A stretch of 38,984 bases of DNA, taken from positions 1 through 38,984 of the forward strand of contig NZ_WJNH01000021.1 of NCBI RefSeq assembly GCF_009649735.1, read 5' to 3'. This DNA is from Salinibacillus xinjiangensis (GTDB lineage Bacteria; Bacillota; Bacilli; Bacillales; Alkalibacillaceae). Position numbers and translations under genes: made by a program. The notes under the pieces are model-generated. The model searched no databases. It was given only the letters and a program-made list of their open reading frames with translations, and had not been told where the DNA came from. Positions within the stretch are counted from its first letter, which is position 1; each line of letters begins with the position of its first letter. Positions 24,552 to 32,739 of this stretch are shown one piece after another.

Positions 24552-24588
24552 AAAGAGGAGGAGTAATAATGAGTTACTCTTCCTCTTT
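24552..24588. terminator. Bidirectional terminator between yslB and uvrC
   Basis: AAAGAGGAGGAGTAA pairs with TTACTCTTCCTCTTT (one G-U) across 7 nt, with A/T tails on both sides. Its right arm overlaps the last codons of uvrC (KEEE). Confidence 0.75.
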
Positions 24589-26355
24589 ATTTAATGTTTC
24601 CACAATCTTATTGGCAACTGGTATAGGAATTCCTAATTTTGTAAACTCCTCAATATCAGCCTCTTTCATGTCTTCAATGGACTTAAAATGACGTAGCAAA
24701 AGACGTTTTCTTTTCTGTCCAACACCTTCCACCTCATCCAATTTAGATTGAAAGCTGCTTTTTCCACGTACTTGACGATGGAAGGAGATTGCAAATCGAT
24801 GGACTTCATCCTGAATTCTCTGAATAAGATAAAAGGGTTGTGATTGGCGATTCATTTCAACCATTTCAGGTGGGTCACCATATAAGAGCTCACTGGTCCT
24901 ATGTTTTTCATCCTTCGCCAAACCGCATAACGGAATATCAAGTCCTAATTCATTTTCAAGCACATCAATGGCAGCACTCATTTGTCCTTTTCCACCATCA
25001 ACCAAAATTAGATCAGGCAAAGGTAATTTTTCTTTTATTACTCGCTTATACCTTCTTCTGATGACCTCGCGCATCGTTTCGTAATCATCAGGACCTTCAA
25101 CATCTCTTATCTTATATTTTCGGTATTCCTTCTTATTGGGTCGCCCATCGATAAAAACAACCATAGCCGAAACAGGGTCTGTTCCTTGTATATTAGAGTT
25201 ATCAAAGGCTTCAATTCGGTGAGGAATTTCAACATTCAACAATTCACCTAGTCCTTCAACTGCCTTTATAGTACGCTCCTCATCCTGTTCAATCATTGAA
25301 AACTTTTCTTTCAGGGCAATTTTGGCATTTTTCATACTTAATTCCACAAGCTCTTTTTTCCGCCCACGCATAGGTGTTTTCACATGAATTTTAAGTAGAT
25401 CCTCCAATAAGTCCTTATCTGTACCTAGGGGAACCAGTATTTCTTTTGGTTTTAAATGATTTTGATGAAGGTAAAAGCGTCCAATATAGCTTACAAATGT
25501 TTCAGCTGGCTCATCAAAGAACGGAAACAAGGCGACATCACGTTCAATCAACTTTCCTTGCCTGATAAAAAACACTTGGATACACATCCAGCCTTTATCA
25601 TAGGAGTAGCCAAAAATATCACGGTCTTGTTGATCATTTAATGTCATTTTTTGTTTTTCCATTACAGACTCAATGTGTTGTATTAAATCACGATACTCCT
25701 TAGCTCGCTCAAATTCCAGCTGCTCAGAAGCATCCTGCATCTTCTTTTTTAAATCTTTTTTGATGTCTTGATGTCCACCGCTTAAAAATTTCGTTATGTT
25801 TTGAACAATCTCCGCATTCGTTTCATCTGTTACTGTGTATTCACACGGACCCAGGCATTGATGGATATGATAGTACAAACAAACCCGGTCAGGCATTTTG
25901 TTACATTTTCGTAGCGGATAAAGTCGATCTAATAATTTTTTCGTTTCTCGGGCTGCATAAACGTTAGGATATGGACCAAAGTATTTGCCTTTATCCTTTT
26001 TCACCTGTCTTGTAATGATTAATCTAGGCTGTTTTTCAGCTGTAATCTTTATATATGGGTAGCTTTTATCATCTTTTAATAGAACGTTATATTTGGGGTC
26101 GTACTTTTTTATTAAATTCATTTCTAAAATAAGGGCTTCTATTTCTGATGAAGTTACAATATATTCAAAATGGTCAATTTCCTGCACAAGGCGTTGAGTC
26201 TTAGCATCATGTGCACCTGTAAAGTAAGACCGAACACGATTTTTTAATTTTTTTGATTTTCCAACATAAATGACCTCTTCATGCTTGTTTTTCATTAAAT
26301 AACAACCAGGCTGGTCTGGTAAAACAGCTAACTTGTCTTGAATTTTTTTATTCAT
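24574..26355 (-). CDS. uvrC: UvrABC system subunit C (excinuclease)
   Basis: Makes the dual incisions in nucleotide excision repair. GIY-YIG nuclease domain at residues 10-95 ([20 protein letters not shown]), cysteine cluster ([21 protein letters not shown]) near 150-170, UVR domain near 205-235, RNase H-like nuclease ([20 protein letters not shown]) near 385 and a C-terminal helix-hairpin-helix ([16 protein letters not shown]). The ATG at 26355 (MNKKIQDK) is chosen because the upstream GTG in frame overlaps its AGGGAGTG ribosome site. 593 residues, standard length. Confidence 0.97.
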   Translation of the reverse strand: MNKKIQDKLAVLPDQPGCYLMKNKHEEVIYVGKSKKLKNRVRSYFTGAHDAKTQRLVQEIDHFEYIVTSSEIEALILEMNLIKKYDPKYNVLLKDDKSYPYIKITAEKQPRLIITRQVKKDKGKYFGPYPNVYAARETKKLLDRLYPLRKCNKMPDRVCLYYHIHQCLGPCEYTVTDETNAEIVQNITKFLSGGHQDIKKDLKKKMQDASEQLEFERAKEYRDLIQHIESVMEKQKMTLNDQQDRDIFGYSYDKGWMCIQVFFIRQGKLIERDVALFPFFDEPAETFVSYIGRFYLHQNHLKPKEILVPLGTDKDLLEDLLKIHVKTPMRGRKKELVELSMKNAKIALKEKFSMIEQDEERTIKAVEGLGELLNVEIPHRIEAFDNSNIQGTDPVSAMVVFIDGRPNKKEYRKYKIRDVEGPDDYETMREVIRRRYKRVIKEKLPLPDLILVDGGKGQMSAAIDVLENELGLDIPLCGLAKDEKHRTSELLYGDPPEMVEMNRQSQPFYLIQRIQDEVHRFAISFHRQVRGKSSFQSKLDEVEGVGQKRKRLLLRHFKSIEDMKEADIEEFTKLGIPIPVANKIVETLNKEEE

Positions 26356-26415
26356 ATAGTACACTCCCTAAAGAACCACCTAAAAATATTATATGACATT
26401 TAGATAGCCTGTAAC

Positions 26416-26448
26416 AAAAAAACCCTTGCCAACGATTGGACAAGGGAA
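26416..26448 (-). terminator. Intrinsic terminator of trxA
   Basis: On the minus strand CCCTTGTCCA and TGGCAAGGG pair (one bulge) and are followed by seven T. Confidence 0.9.
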
Positions 26449-26473
26449 TTTTTCTTTATTTATTAGAAATTGC

Positions 26474-26788
26474 TTAAGCGTGTTTATTTACAAGTTCAGC
26501 TAGTGCTTCTTTAGGTTGGAATCCAACAACTTGGTCAACTACTTCTCCATCTTTAAAGAGTAGCAATGTTGGGATACTCATAACACCATACTTTTGAGCT
26601 GTTTCTTGATTTTCATCAACATCTAATTTAATAATTTTAACTTTCTCAGAAAGTTCACTGTCCAAGTCTTCTAATACTGGTGCAATCATTTTACAAGGTC
26701 CACACCATGGTGCCCAAAAGTCTGCTAGCACAAGACCTTCAGAAGTTTCTTGATTGAAGTTTTGATCTGTTGCATGTGTAATTGCCAT
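26474..26788 (-). CDS. trxA: Thioredoxin
   Basis: Cytoplasmic thiol-disulfide reductant of 104 residues. Active site [10 protein letters not shown] near residue 28 and the cis-proline loop [10 protein letters not shown] near 71 are intact. It has a good ribosome site (AGGAGGAATG) and its own terminator. Position between uvrC and etfA is as in B. subtilis. Confidence 0.98.
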   Translation of the reverse strand: MAITHATDQNFNQETSEGLVLADFWAPWCGPCKMIAPVLEDLDSELSEKVKIIKLDVDENQETAQKYGVMSIPTLLLFKDGEVVDQVVGFQPKEALAELVNKHA

Positions 26789-26919
26789 TTTTCATTCCTC
26801 CTATGCCAAAGCATATTTAATTATGAACTAAGTATAACATCATGGGCGGAACATATTCCAATAGTTTGTTTGAGCTTAATTTATCCGAGTTAACCGTATT
26901 CATGCATGGCGAATGAAAC

Positions 26920-26959
26920 AAAGTGCCAGACCTCTCATGTGAGAATGTCTGGCACTTTT
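26920..26959 (-). terminator. Intrinsic terminator of the lcfA-fadR-fadB-etfBA unit
   Basis: AAAGTGCCAGAC and GTCTGGCACTTT form a perfect 12-bp stem with a 15-nt loop, followed by GTTTCATT on the minus strand. It lies shortly after etfA. Confidence 0.85.
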
Positions 26960-26975
26960 GAATAGAAGCTTCAAT

Positions 26976-27956
26976 CTATGCGTTTACTTTCAAATTTTTA
27001 ATTTCTTCTGTTAACTTTGGAACAACCTCAAATAAATCGCCTACAATTCCATAATCGGAAACGTTAAAGATGTTAGCTTCAGGGTCTTTGTTAATCGCGA
27101 CAATAATTTTGGAGTTTGACATACCAGCTAAGTGTTGAATAGCGCCGGAAATTCCACATGCAATATATAGGTCAGGGGTTACAACCTTACCTGTTTGACC
27201 AATTTGAAGGGAATAATCGCAATAGTCTGCATCGCACGCTCCGCGAGAAGCCCCTACAGCTCCACCTAGTACATCAGCAAGCTCTTGTAGAGGTTCAAAG
27301 CCTTCCTTGCTCTTTACCCCACGACCACCAGCTACAATAACCTTAGCCTCAGAAAGGTCAACTCCTTCAGACGTTTTGCGCAAAATATCTTTAATAACCG
27401 TACGAATATCTTTAATATCTACTTCTTTAGCCGTTACATCACCACTACGACTGTCGTCACGATTAAGTGGGGCAATGTTGTTTGGACGAATGGTCGCAAA
27501 GATTAGTCCGTCTGTTACAATTTTCTTTTCAAAGGCTTTACCAGAGTAGATTGGTCTAGTAAAGACAACATTATCACCTGTTACCTCAATTTCTGTAACA
27601 TCTGATATTAAACCGCTTTCAAGTTTGCTAGCAATTTTAGGTGTTAAATCCTTACCAGCAGCGGTATGTCCCATAACGATTCCATCTGGATTTTCATCAT
27701 TGATAACAGCTAAAGCAGCTTGGGCATAGCCTTCTGATGTATAATTTTTTAAGCTATCGTGCTGTACTGTAATCGCACGATCTGCTCCATAATAAATCAG
27801 TTCTTTAGCAGCTTCCTCTAATCCTTCATTGCCAAAAACTGCTCCTACGATTTCCCCATCTTCATTAATTTTACGGGCAGCGGCAATAGCCTCAAAAGAT
27901 ACATTACGAAGTTCTCCGTCACGAACTTCACCAAACACGACGATTTTTTTACTCAT
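26976..27956 (-). CDS. etfA: Electron transfer flavoprotein, alpha subunit
   Basis: FAD-binding subunit (326 residues) of the heterodimeric ETF that accepts electrons from acyl-CoA dehydrogenases. The C-terminal FAD-binding region reads VAGGRGVKSKEGFEPLQELAD near residue 207, then GASRGACDADYC, GQTGKVVTPDLYIACGISGAIQHLAGM and INKDPEANIF. It is 34 bp from etfB and last of the fatty-acid oxidation unit. Confidence 0.97.
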   Translation of the reverse strand: MSKKIVVFGEVRDGELRNVSFEAIAAARKINEDGEIVGAVFGNEGLEEAAKELIYYGADRAITVQHDSLKNYTSEGYAQAALAVINDENPDGIVMGHTAAGKDLTPKIASKLESGLISDVTEIEVTGDNVVFTRPIYSGKAFEKKIVTDGLIFATIRPNNIAPLNRDDSRSGDVTAKEVDIKDIRTVIKDILRKTSEGVDLSEAKVIVAGGRGVKSKEGFEPLQELADVLGGAVGASRGACDADYCDYSLQIGQTGKVVTPDLYIACGISGAIQHLAGMSNSKIIVAINKDPEANIFNVSDYGIVGDLFEVVPKLTEEIKNLKVNA

Positions 27957-27990
27957 TTCTATTCCCCTTTCCCTTTGGTGTTATATGAAT

Positions 27991-28764
27991 TTATATCACT
28001 TTAGCTTCGTTGCGTAGTAAGCCTACAAGCTCATTTACTTGATCATCGATTTCGCCCTCTAGGATTTTACCCGCTTCTTTTTCAGGTGGTAAGAAGACAT
28101 CAATGGTTTTCGTTTTTGGTTCTACATCGTCTTCATCTAAGTCAAGGTCATCAAGCTCTAGCTCTTCTAAAGGCTTTTTCTTTGCTTTCATGATACCTGG
28201 TAGAGAAGGATATCTAGGTTCGTTTAACCCTTGCTGACAAGTGACAAGAACAGGTGTTGAAACTTCAATCTTTTCAACATCCCCTTCTACGTCACGCTCA
28301 ATTTTAGCTTTATCTCCATCAACCTCTAAATTTGTAATGGTCGTTACGCATGGGATATCAAGACTTTCAGCCAATCTCGGACCGATTTGTCCGCTTGCTT
28401 GGTCAATAGCCACATTACCGGCTAAAATCATGTCATACTCTTTATCCTCAAAGAATGCTTCAAGAATTTTCACCGTTGTAAACTGATCGCTTTCCTCCAC
28501 ATCATCTTCTACATTAATGAGGACAGATTTATCAGCACCCATGGCTAGAGCAGTACGCAATTGCTTTTCAGCGTCCTCCCCACCAATAGTGACAACGGTT
28601 ATTTCTCCACCGTGTTCGTCGCGAAGTTGAATTGCCTCTTCAATCGCATATTCATCATAAGGATTAATAATAAATTCGGCACCCTCTTCGTCGATTCGAC
28701 CATCCTCAATGACAATCTTTTCTTCTGTGTCAAAAGTTCTCTTCATTAGTACATAAATGTTCAT
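27991..28764 (-). CDS. etfB: Electron transfer flavoprotein, beta subunit
   Basis: Partner of EtfA (257 residues), binding AMP. It starts MNIYVLMKRTFDTEEKI and has NPYDEYAIEEAIQLRDE near residue 35, ALAMGADKSVLI near 92 and the recognition-loop region TCQQGLNEPRYPSLPGIMKAKKK near 190. It lies 18 bp behind the enoyl-CoA hydratase gene and is part of the same operon. Confidence 0.97.
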   Translation of the reverse strand: MNIYVLMKRTFDTEEKIVIEDGRIDEEGAEFIINPYDEYAIEEAIQLRDEHGGEITVVTIGGEDAEKQLRTALAMGADKSVLINVEDDVEESDQFTTVKILEAFFEDKEYDMILAGNVAIDQASGQIGPRLAESLDIPCVTTITNLEVDGDKAKIERDVEGDVEKIEVSTPVLVTCQQGLNEPRYPSLPGIMKAKKKPLEELELDDLDLDEDDVEPKTKTIDVFLPPEKEAGKILEGEIDDQVNELVGLLRNEAKVI

Positions 28765-28782
28765 GTGATAACCTCCCTAAGT

Positions 28783-29556
28783 TTAATGGTCTTTGAAATT
28801 AGGCTTTCTTTTTTCTATAAAGGCTTGGATACCTTCTTTGGCGTCTTCAGTTCCAAAAACATTACCAAATCTTTTTGCTTCCTCACTTACACCCGCTTGG
28901 AATTGTGAAGTATGAGCATAAGGGAGTAAATCCATAACTGCTTGAACAGATGGACCACTTTTATCAACGATTTTATTTACTAGATTCATTGTGAAATCTT
29001 CAAGTTCTTCCTCAGACACAGCATGATTCACCAAGCCCCACTCTTTACTTTCGACACCGCTTATCGGTTTTCCTGTTAAAATCATTTCATAACTTTTAGG
29101 TAATCCAACATAACGTGGTAATCGTTGTGTTCCAGCAAAGCCTGGAATGATGCCTAGCGTCAATTCAGGTAAGCCAAGCTTAGCATCCTTTGTTACAATT
29201 CTCATATGACAAGACATTGCCAGCTCTAAGCCACCGCCTAGTGCAGCTCCATGAATTGATGCGATAATCGGTACGTGAAATTTCTCCATTCGATTAAATA
29301 ACTGCTGTCCTCGTTCAGCTAATGATGTGTAGTCATCTGCATCTTGTAAGCTAGTAAACTCTTTAATATCTGCACCTGCAGAGAAAAACTTTCCTTCTCC
29401 ACGAATAACGATAGCCTTAATTTGAGGGGTCTCCTCAACCTCGTCTAAAACCTTTGAAAGCTCTACCAAAAGTCCTGTGGATAATGCGTTTGCAGGTGGA
29501 CTAGTAAATGTAATTAGCCCAACTTTTTCTTCAACTTGGAATGTTAAATGATCCAC
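28783..29556 (-). CDS. fadB: Enoyl-CoA hydratase
   Basis: Crotonase-family enzyme of 257 residues hydrating trans-2-enoyl-CoA in beta-oxidation. The oxyanion-hole residues lie in FFSAGADIKEF near residue 60 and HGAALGGGLELAMSC near 103; the catalytic glutamate is in LGLPELTLGIIPGFAGTQRL near 130. The start is GTG with AAGGGGG about 9 nt upstream. In B. subtilis this gene (ysiB) is fadB of the lcfA-fadR-fadB-etfB-etfA operon. It follows fadR by 20 bp. Confidence 0.93.
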   Translation of the reverse strand: MDHLTFQVEEKVGLITFTSPPANALSTGLLVELSKVLDEVEETPQIKAIVIRGEGKFFSAGADIKEFTSLQDADDYTSLAERGQQLFNRMEKFHVPIIASIHGAALGGGLELAMSCHMRIVTKDAKLGLPELTLGIIPGFAGTQRLPRYVGLPKSYEMILTGKPISGVESKEWGLVNHAVSEEELEDFTMNLVNKIVDKSGPSVQAVMDLLPYAHTSQFQAGVSEEAKRFGNVFGTEDAKEGIQAFIEKRKPNFKDH

Positions 29557-29576
29557 CCCGTGTAGCCCCCTTACCT

Positions 29577-30158
29577 TTATTTTTTTATTCCATTAGTAAT
29601 GAAATAATGAACATCACTTGCTTGTGCAATGAGGTCATACTTTTCTTCTTTCATCACCCAGTTGGTGACGACCTCATCCAGTGTTCCAAAAATCATCTGA
29701 CGTACTAATGTGATATTGAGCTCCGAGTGGTATAATCCTTCTTCAACACCTTCATGGAGAATCTCATCTATGATAGCTATATACCCTTTTAGTACCTCAT
29801 TTATTTGTAACCGTAAGTCCTTTTTAGATTGTCTTAGCTCAAGCTGAGTGACTACGGCTAAATGATGATCAACTGCTAATTGCCTAAAGTGCATTTCAAT
29901 TAAGCTATATAGCTTTTCATTCGCATTTGACTTCTTTGCAATATCATCTTTTATTCTTTCTATAAATTGTCCCATCTTTTCTTGAAAGACCGAGACTAGG
30001 ATATCCTCTTTGTTTTGGAAGTATAAATATATAGTACCATCTGCAACCCCTGCTTTTTTGGCAATTTTTGATACCTGTGATGCGTGATATCCATTTTCAG
30101 CTATAACTTCTACTGCGGCATCAATAATCTGTTTATATTTCGGTTTATTTTTCTTCAT
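29577..30158 (-). CDS. fadR: Fatty-acid metabolism repressor FadR, TetR family
   Basis: Repressor of beta-oxidation genes released by long-chain acyl-CoA. The TetR helix-turn-helix spans residues 10-50 (IIDAAVEVIAENGYHASQVSKI, AGVADGTIYLYFQNKEDIL); the rest is the ligand domain. The in-frame ORF extends to 30248, but the ATG at 30158 with AAGGAG 7 nt before it gives 193 residues, like B. subtilis FadR (YsiA). A perfect FadR-type operator lies 76-93 bp upstream, suggesting autoregulation and control of the downstream genes. Confidence 0.94.
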   Translation of the reverse strand: MKKNKPKYKQIIDAAVEVIAENGYHASQVSKIAKKAGVADGTIYLYFQNKEDILVSVFQEKMGQFIERIKDDIAKKSNANEKLYSLIEMHFRQLAVDHHLAVVTQLELRQSKKDLRLQINEVLKGYIAIIDEILHEGVEEGLYHSELNITLVRQMIFGTLDEVVTNWVMKEEKYDLIAQASDVHYFITNGIKK

Positions 30159-30185
30159 ATGTGTTCTCCTTACTATGGATGGGGA

Positions 30186-30203
30186 TGAATGTTTACTCAC
30201 ACA
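30186..30203. promoter_or_regulatory. Degenerate second FadR-like site
   Basis: TGAATGTTTACTCACACA agrees with most positions of the FadR operator consensus (mismatches at the seventh, eighth, fifteenth and sixteenth bases). It lies 28 bp upstream of the fadR start and 30 bp from the perfect site. Could be chance. Confidence 0.35.
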
Positions 30204-30233
30204 TTTTACTATATTCATCCACATACACAAAAC

Positions 30234-30251
30234 TGAATGAATAGTCATTCA
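30234..30251. promoter_or_regulatory. FadR operator
   Basis: TGAATGAATAGTCATTCA matches the B. subtilis FadR consensus TGAATGAMTANTCATTCA at every position. It sits in the 184-bp lcfA-fadR gap. In B. subtilis the operon is controlled from upstream of lcfA. Confidence 0.85.
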
Positions 30252-30342
30252 TTTATTTTATATTCTATCGGGAAAACATCCAAGTGTCAACCATATGAAG
30301 GGATTTATCTTGTCCAAATCAATGTTAAAAAAAGAGGAAGAC

Positions 30343-32043
30343 TTAGCTTGATGTGTGGGCTTCTTGTTTTTGTTTTTCCTCATCAACCAATTTTCGGCGT
30401 AAAATCTTTCCAACCGCTGTTTTCGGAAGCTCATCTCTAAATTCATAGATACGTGGTACTTTGTAAGCGGCAAGGTTTTTTCTACAGAAAGCATTTAAAT
30501 CCTTTTCTGTAGCCTCACTTCCATCCTTCAATACGACATATGCCTTAACTGTTTCCCCTCGATAGGGATCAGGTATTCCTGCTACCGCTGCTTCTAGTAC
30601 TGCTTCATGCTCATAAAGCACTTCCTCAACTTCTCGTGGATAGATATTGTATCCACCAGCGATTATCATGTCCTTTTTCCGATCGACAATGTAGAAAAAG
30701 CCTTGATCGTCCATATATCCTATGTCTCCAGTTAAAAGCCAGCCATCTTTAAGTACTTGTTCGGTTTCCTCAGGTCTGTTCCAATACCCTTGCATAACTT
30801 GAGGGCCTTTGACTGCAAGCTCCCCTATTTCTCCAACCTCTAATTCTTCATGTGATTCCGTATCAAAAATCTTGGCATCTGTGTCTGGCCATGGAACTCC
30901 AATACTTCCATTGATTCGCTTATCCCATAAAAAGTTCGCATGAGTGACAGGAGAAGATTCCGTTAATCCATAACCTTCCACTAACTTTCCTCCAGTTTCT
31001 TTTTCAAACCTTTGCTGAACTTCAACCGGTAATGGGGCAGAACCACTTATACAGGCTTTAATAGAAGATAAATTATAATCTTTCAAATTGGGATGATTTA
31101 ATAAACCAATATAAATTGTCGGTGCTCCTGGAAACAAAGTCGGCTTTTGTTTATCAATGGTTTTCAGCACTTCTTCTGCATCAAACTTTGGAAGTAAAAT
31201 CATTTTCGTTGCCATCATAATGGATAAATTCATTACCGCTGTCATTCCGTATACGTGAAAAAATGGGAGTACAGCTAAGGTTATATCTTTCGCCTCTTCA
31301 ATTTTGTACATCCATTTTTGTGACATTTGCGTATTGGCCACTAAATTATGGTGAGTTAACATGACGCCTTTCGGGAAGCCTGTTGTCCCACCTGTATATT
31401 GTAATAAGGCTAAATCCTTTTCTGGGTCCACATCCACTTCTTTTACTTTTCCACTAGCTTCTTTTAACACATTGGCAAGCTTATGAACCTGTCCGCCGTG
31501 ACTAGGCTTCTCAAAGTCACCATATTCCTTCTTTTGTATAAAGGGATACAGCACATTTTTAGGAAATGGAAGGTAATCCTTGATCCCTGTTACCACAATG
31601 TGTTCAAGGTCAGTACTTTCCTTTACCTTCTTCACTCTAGGGTAAAGTACGTCTAAACAAATAATCATTTTAGCCCCAGAGTCCTTTAATTGGTAATCTA
31701 ATTCTCGCTCGGTATATAAAGGATTCGTCTGTACAACTATTGCACCAGCCATTAGTGCAGCATAATATCCAATTACTGACTGAGGTGAGTTAGGTAGCAT
31801 AATAGCGACCCTGTCACCTTTCTTCAATCCTAAGTCTTGAAGATAACTAGCAAGCTTTTTTGTTTGATCTAGTAGCTGTCTGAAGGTTAGTTCCTTCCCC
31901 ATGAAGTGAAGCGCTTTCAAATCAGGGTGCTTATCTGCTGTTTCGTGAAGAAATTCATGTAGTGGCTTTTTATCATAGTCTATCGAATGTGGAATATCTG
32001 CTGGATAATGCTGATGCCATAATTTGCTTGCCCCCTCAACCAT
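30343..32043 (-). CDS. lcfA: Long-chain fatty-acid-CoA ligase
   Basis: AMP-forming acyl-CoA synthetase (566 residues) activating long-chain fatty acids. The phosphate-binding signature YTGGTTGFPKGVMLTH is near residue 225, the adenine-binding YGLTESSP near 370, the hinge GDIGYMDDQGFFYIVDRKKDMI near 445 and the catalytic lysine in LPKTAVGKILRRKL near 545. ATG with AAGGAGGT 7 nt upstream. It leads the fatty-acid oxidation block; the downstream fadR may also have its own promoter. Confidence 0.95.
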   Translation of the reverse strand: MVEGASKLWHQHYPADIPHSIDYDKKPLHEFLHETADKHPDLKALHFMGKELTFRQLLDQTKKLASYLQDLGLKKGDRVAIMLPNSPQSVIGYYAALMAGAIVVQTNPLYTERELDYQLKDSGAKMIICLDVLYPRVKKVKESTDLEHIVVTGIKDYLPFPKNVLYPFIQKKEYGDFEKPSHGGQVHKLANVLKEASGKVKEVDVDPEKDLALLQYTGGTTGFPKGVMLTHHNLVANTQMSQKWMYKIEEAKDITLAVLPFFHVYGMTAVMNLSIMMATKMILLPKFDAEEVLKTIDKQKPTLFPGAPTIYIGLLNHPNLKDYNLSSIKACISGSAPLPVEVQQRFEKETGGKLVEGYGLTESSPVTHANFLWDKRINGSIGVPWPDTDAKIFDTESHEELEVGEIGELAVKGPQVMQGYWNRPEETEQVLKDGWLLTGDIGYMDDQGFFYIVDRKKDMIIAGGYNIYPREVEEVLYEHEAVLEAAVAGIPDPYRGETVKAYVVLKDGSEATEKDLNAFCRKNLAAYKVPRIYEFRDELPKTAVGKILRRKLVDEEKQKQEAHTSS

Positions 32044-32074
32044 TGCATAACCTCCTTATAATTTCTTTAACCCT

Positions 32075-32103
32075 ATTATATACATAATACACAAAAATTT
32101 AAA
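32075..32103 (-). promoter_or_regulatory. Sigma-A promoter of lcfA
   Basis: On the minus strand TTTAAA (32098-32103), 17-nt spacer, perfect TATAAT (32075-32080). No FadR-type operator is visible around it. Confidence 0.6.
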
Positions 32104-32152
32104 ATAGTGCGACAAAAAAGAAAGCGGATGGGCCTTGGTCAATGCTCAAATC

Positions 32153-32197
32153 GAAAAATAACTAGGTTCATAGAGCCATGATCCATAAACCTAGTTA
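32153..32197 (-). terminator. Intrinsic terminator after the 26-residue ORF
   Basis: TAACTAGGTT (32159-32168) and AACCTAGTTA (32188-32197) form a 10-bp stem with a 19-nt loop, followed on the minus strand by TTTTTCG. Confidence 0.8.
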
Positions 32198-32211
32198 CTT
32201 AGTTCTCAATA

Positions 32212-32292
32212 TTATGCCGAAACCATATAAATGACCCCAACGGCCAAAAAGATAAAAGCTACAATCATTAATACAATAGCTAATGTTCTCAT
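32212..32292 (-). CDS. Small single-pass membrane protein, 26 residues
   Basis: MRTLAIVLMIVAFIFLAVGV is followed by IYMVSA and a TAA. Almost the whole peptide is a hydrophobic helix. The ATG has an AAGGAGAGG ribosome site 8 nt upstream, and a terminator follows, so it ends the yshE transcript, 15 bp after the yshE stop. I do not recognise a family. Composition and context make translation plausible. Confidence 0.6.
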   Translation of the reverse strand: MRTLAIVLMIVAFIFLAVGVIYMVSA

Positions 32293-32307
32293 TAATGCTG
32301 CCTCTCC

Positions 32308-32718
32308 TTAAATTATATTCGCACCAATTACAAAAGATAACCCAACCGATATAATCAATGCAATAAATCCAACTGCTCGGTTATCATTTTCGATTTCTTC
32401 ATCGATTTTAAACGTCGGGGTTAAAAATTCAAAAATAAAATATCCAATAAGGAGTAGTAAAAAACCATAAATTCCCCAGCCGATACTCTCCACAAGGGAG
32501 TCATTGTGTTCAATTGAAAAACGAAAAATATTAGCTATACCAAACATTTTGCCGCCTGTAGCCATGGCTACGGAAAAATTTCCTTTATGGATTTGTTGCC
32601 AGTTGTTGTACTTTGTAACGAGCTCAAAAATAGCCATAAAAACAATTAAACACAAAATGACCACACTGAAGCTTGCCGCTGTTTCCACATAGGGATTTTC
32701 CCAAAAATTTTGCCACAT
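32308..32718 (-). CDS. yshE: DUF350 membrane protein (YshE)
   Basis: Integral membrane protein of 136 residues with four predicted transmembrane helices (about residues 13-32, 48-62, 76-98 and 113-135). This matches the DUF350 pattern, also called YjfL/YshE. Function is unknown. It follows mutS2 by 21 bp and precedes a tiny membrane ORF, all before a terminator, so it probably belongs to the cvpA-polX-mutS2 cluster transcripts. Confidence 0.88.
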   Translation of the reverse strand: MWQNFWENPYVETAASFSVVILCLIVFMAIFELVTKYNNWQQIHKGNFSVAMATGGKMFGIANIFRFSIEHNDSLVESIGWGIYGFLLLLIGYFIFEFLTPTFKIDEEIENDNRAVGFIALIISVGLSFVIGANII

Positions 32719-32739
32719 AAGTTTCCCTCCTCATCCATC

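Noticed and set aside
24541-24573. Remnant of lysC between yslB and uvrC
   Set aside because: Only about 33 bp separate the genes and they hold a shared terminator; no aspartokinase fragment is visible.
30159-30248. 30-residue N-terminal extension of FadR
   Set aside because: It overlaps the operator-proximal region and lacks a ribosome site; the ATG at 30158 has AAGGAG and matches known FadR starts.
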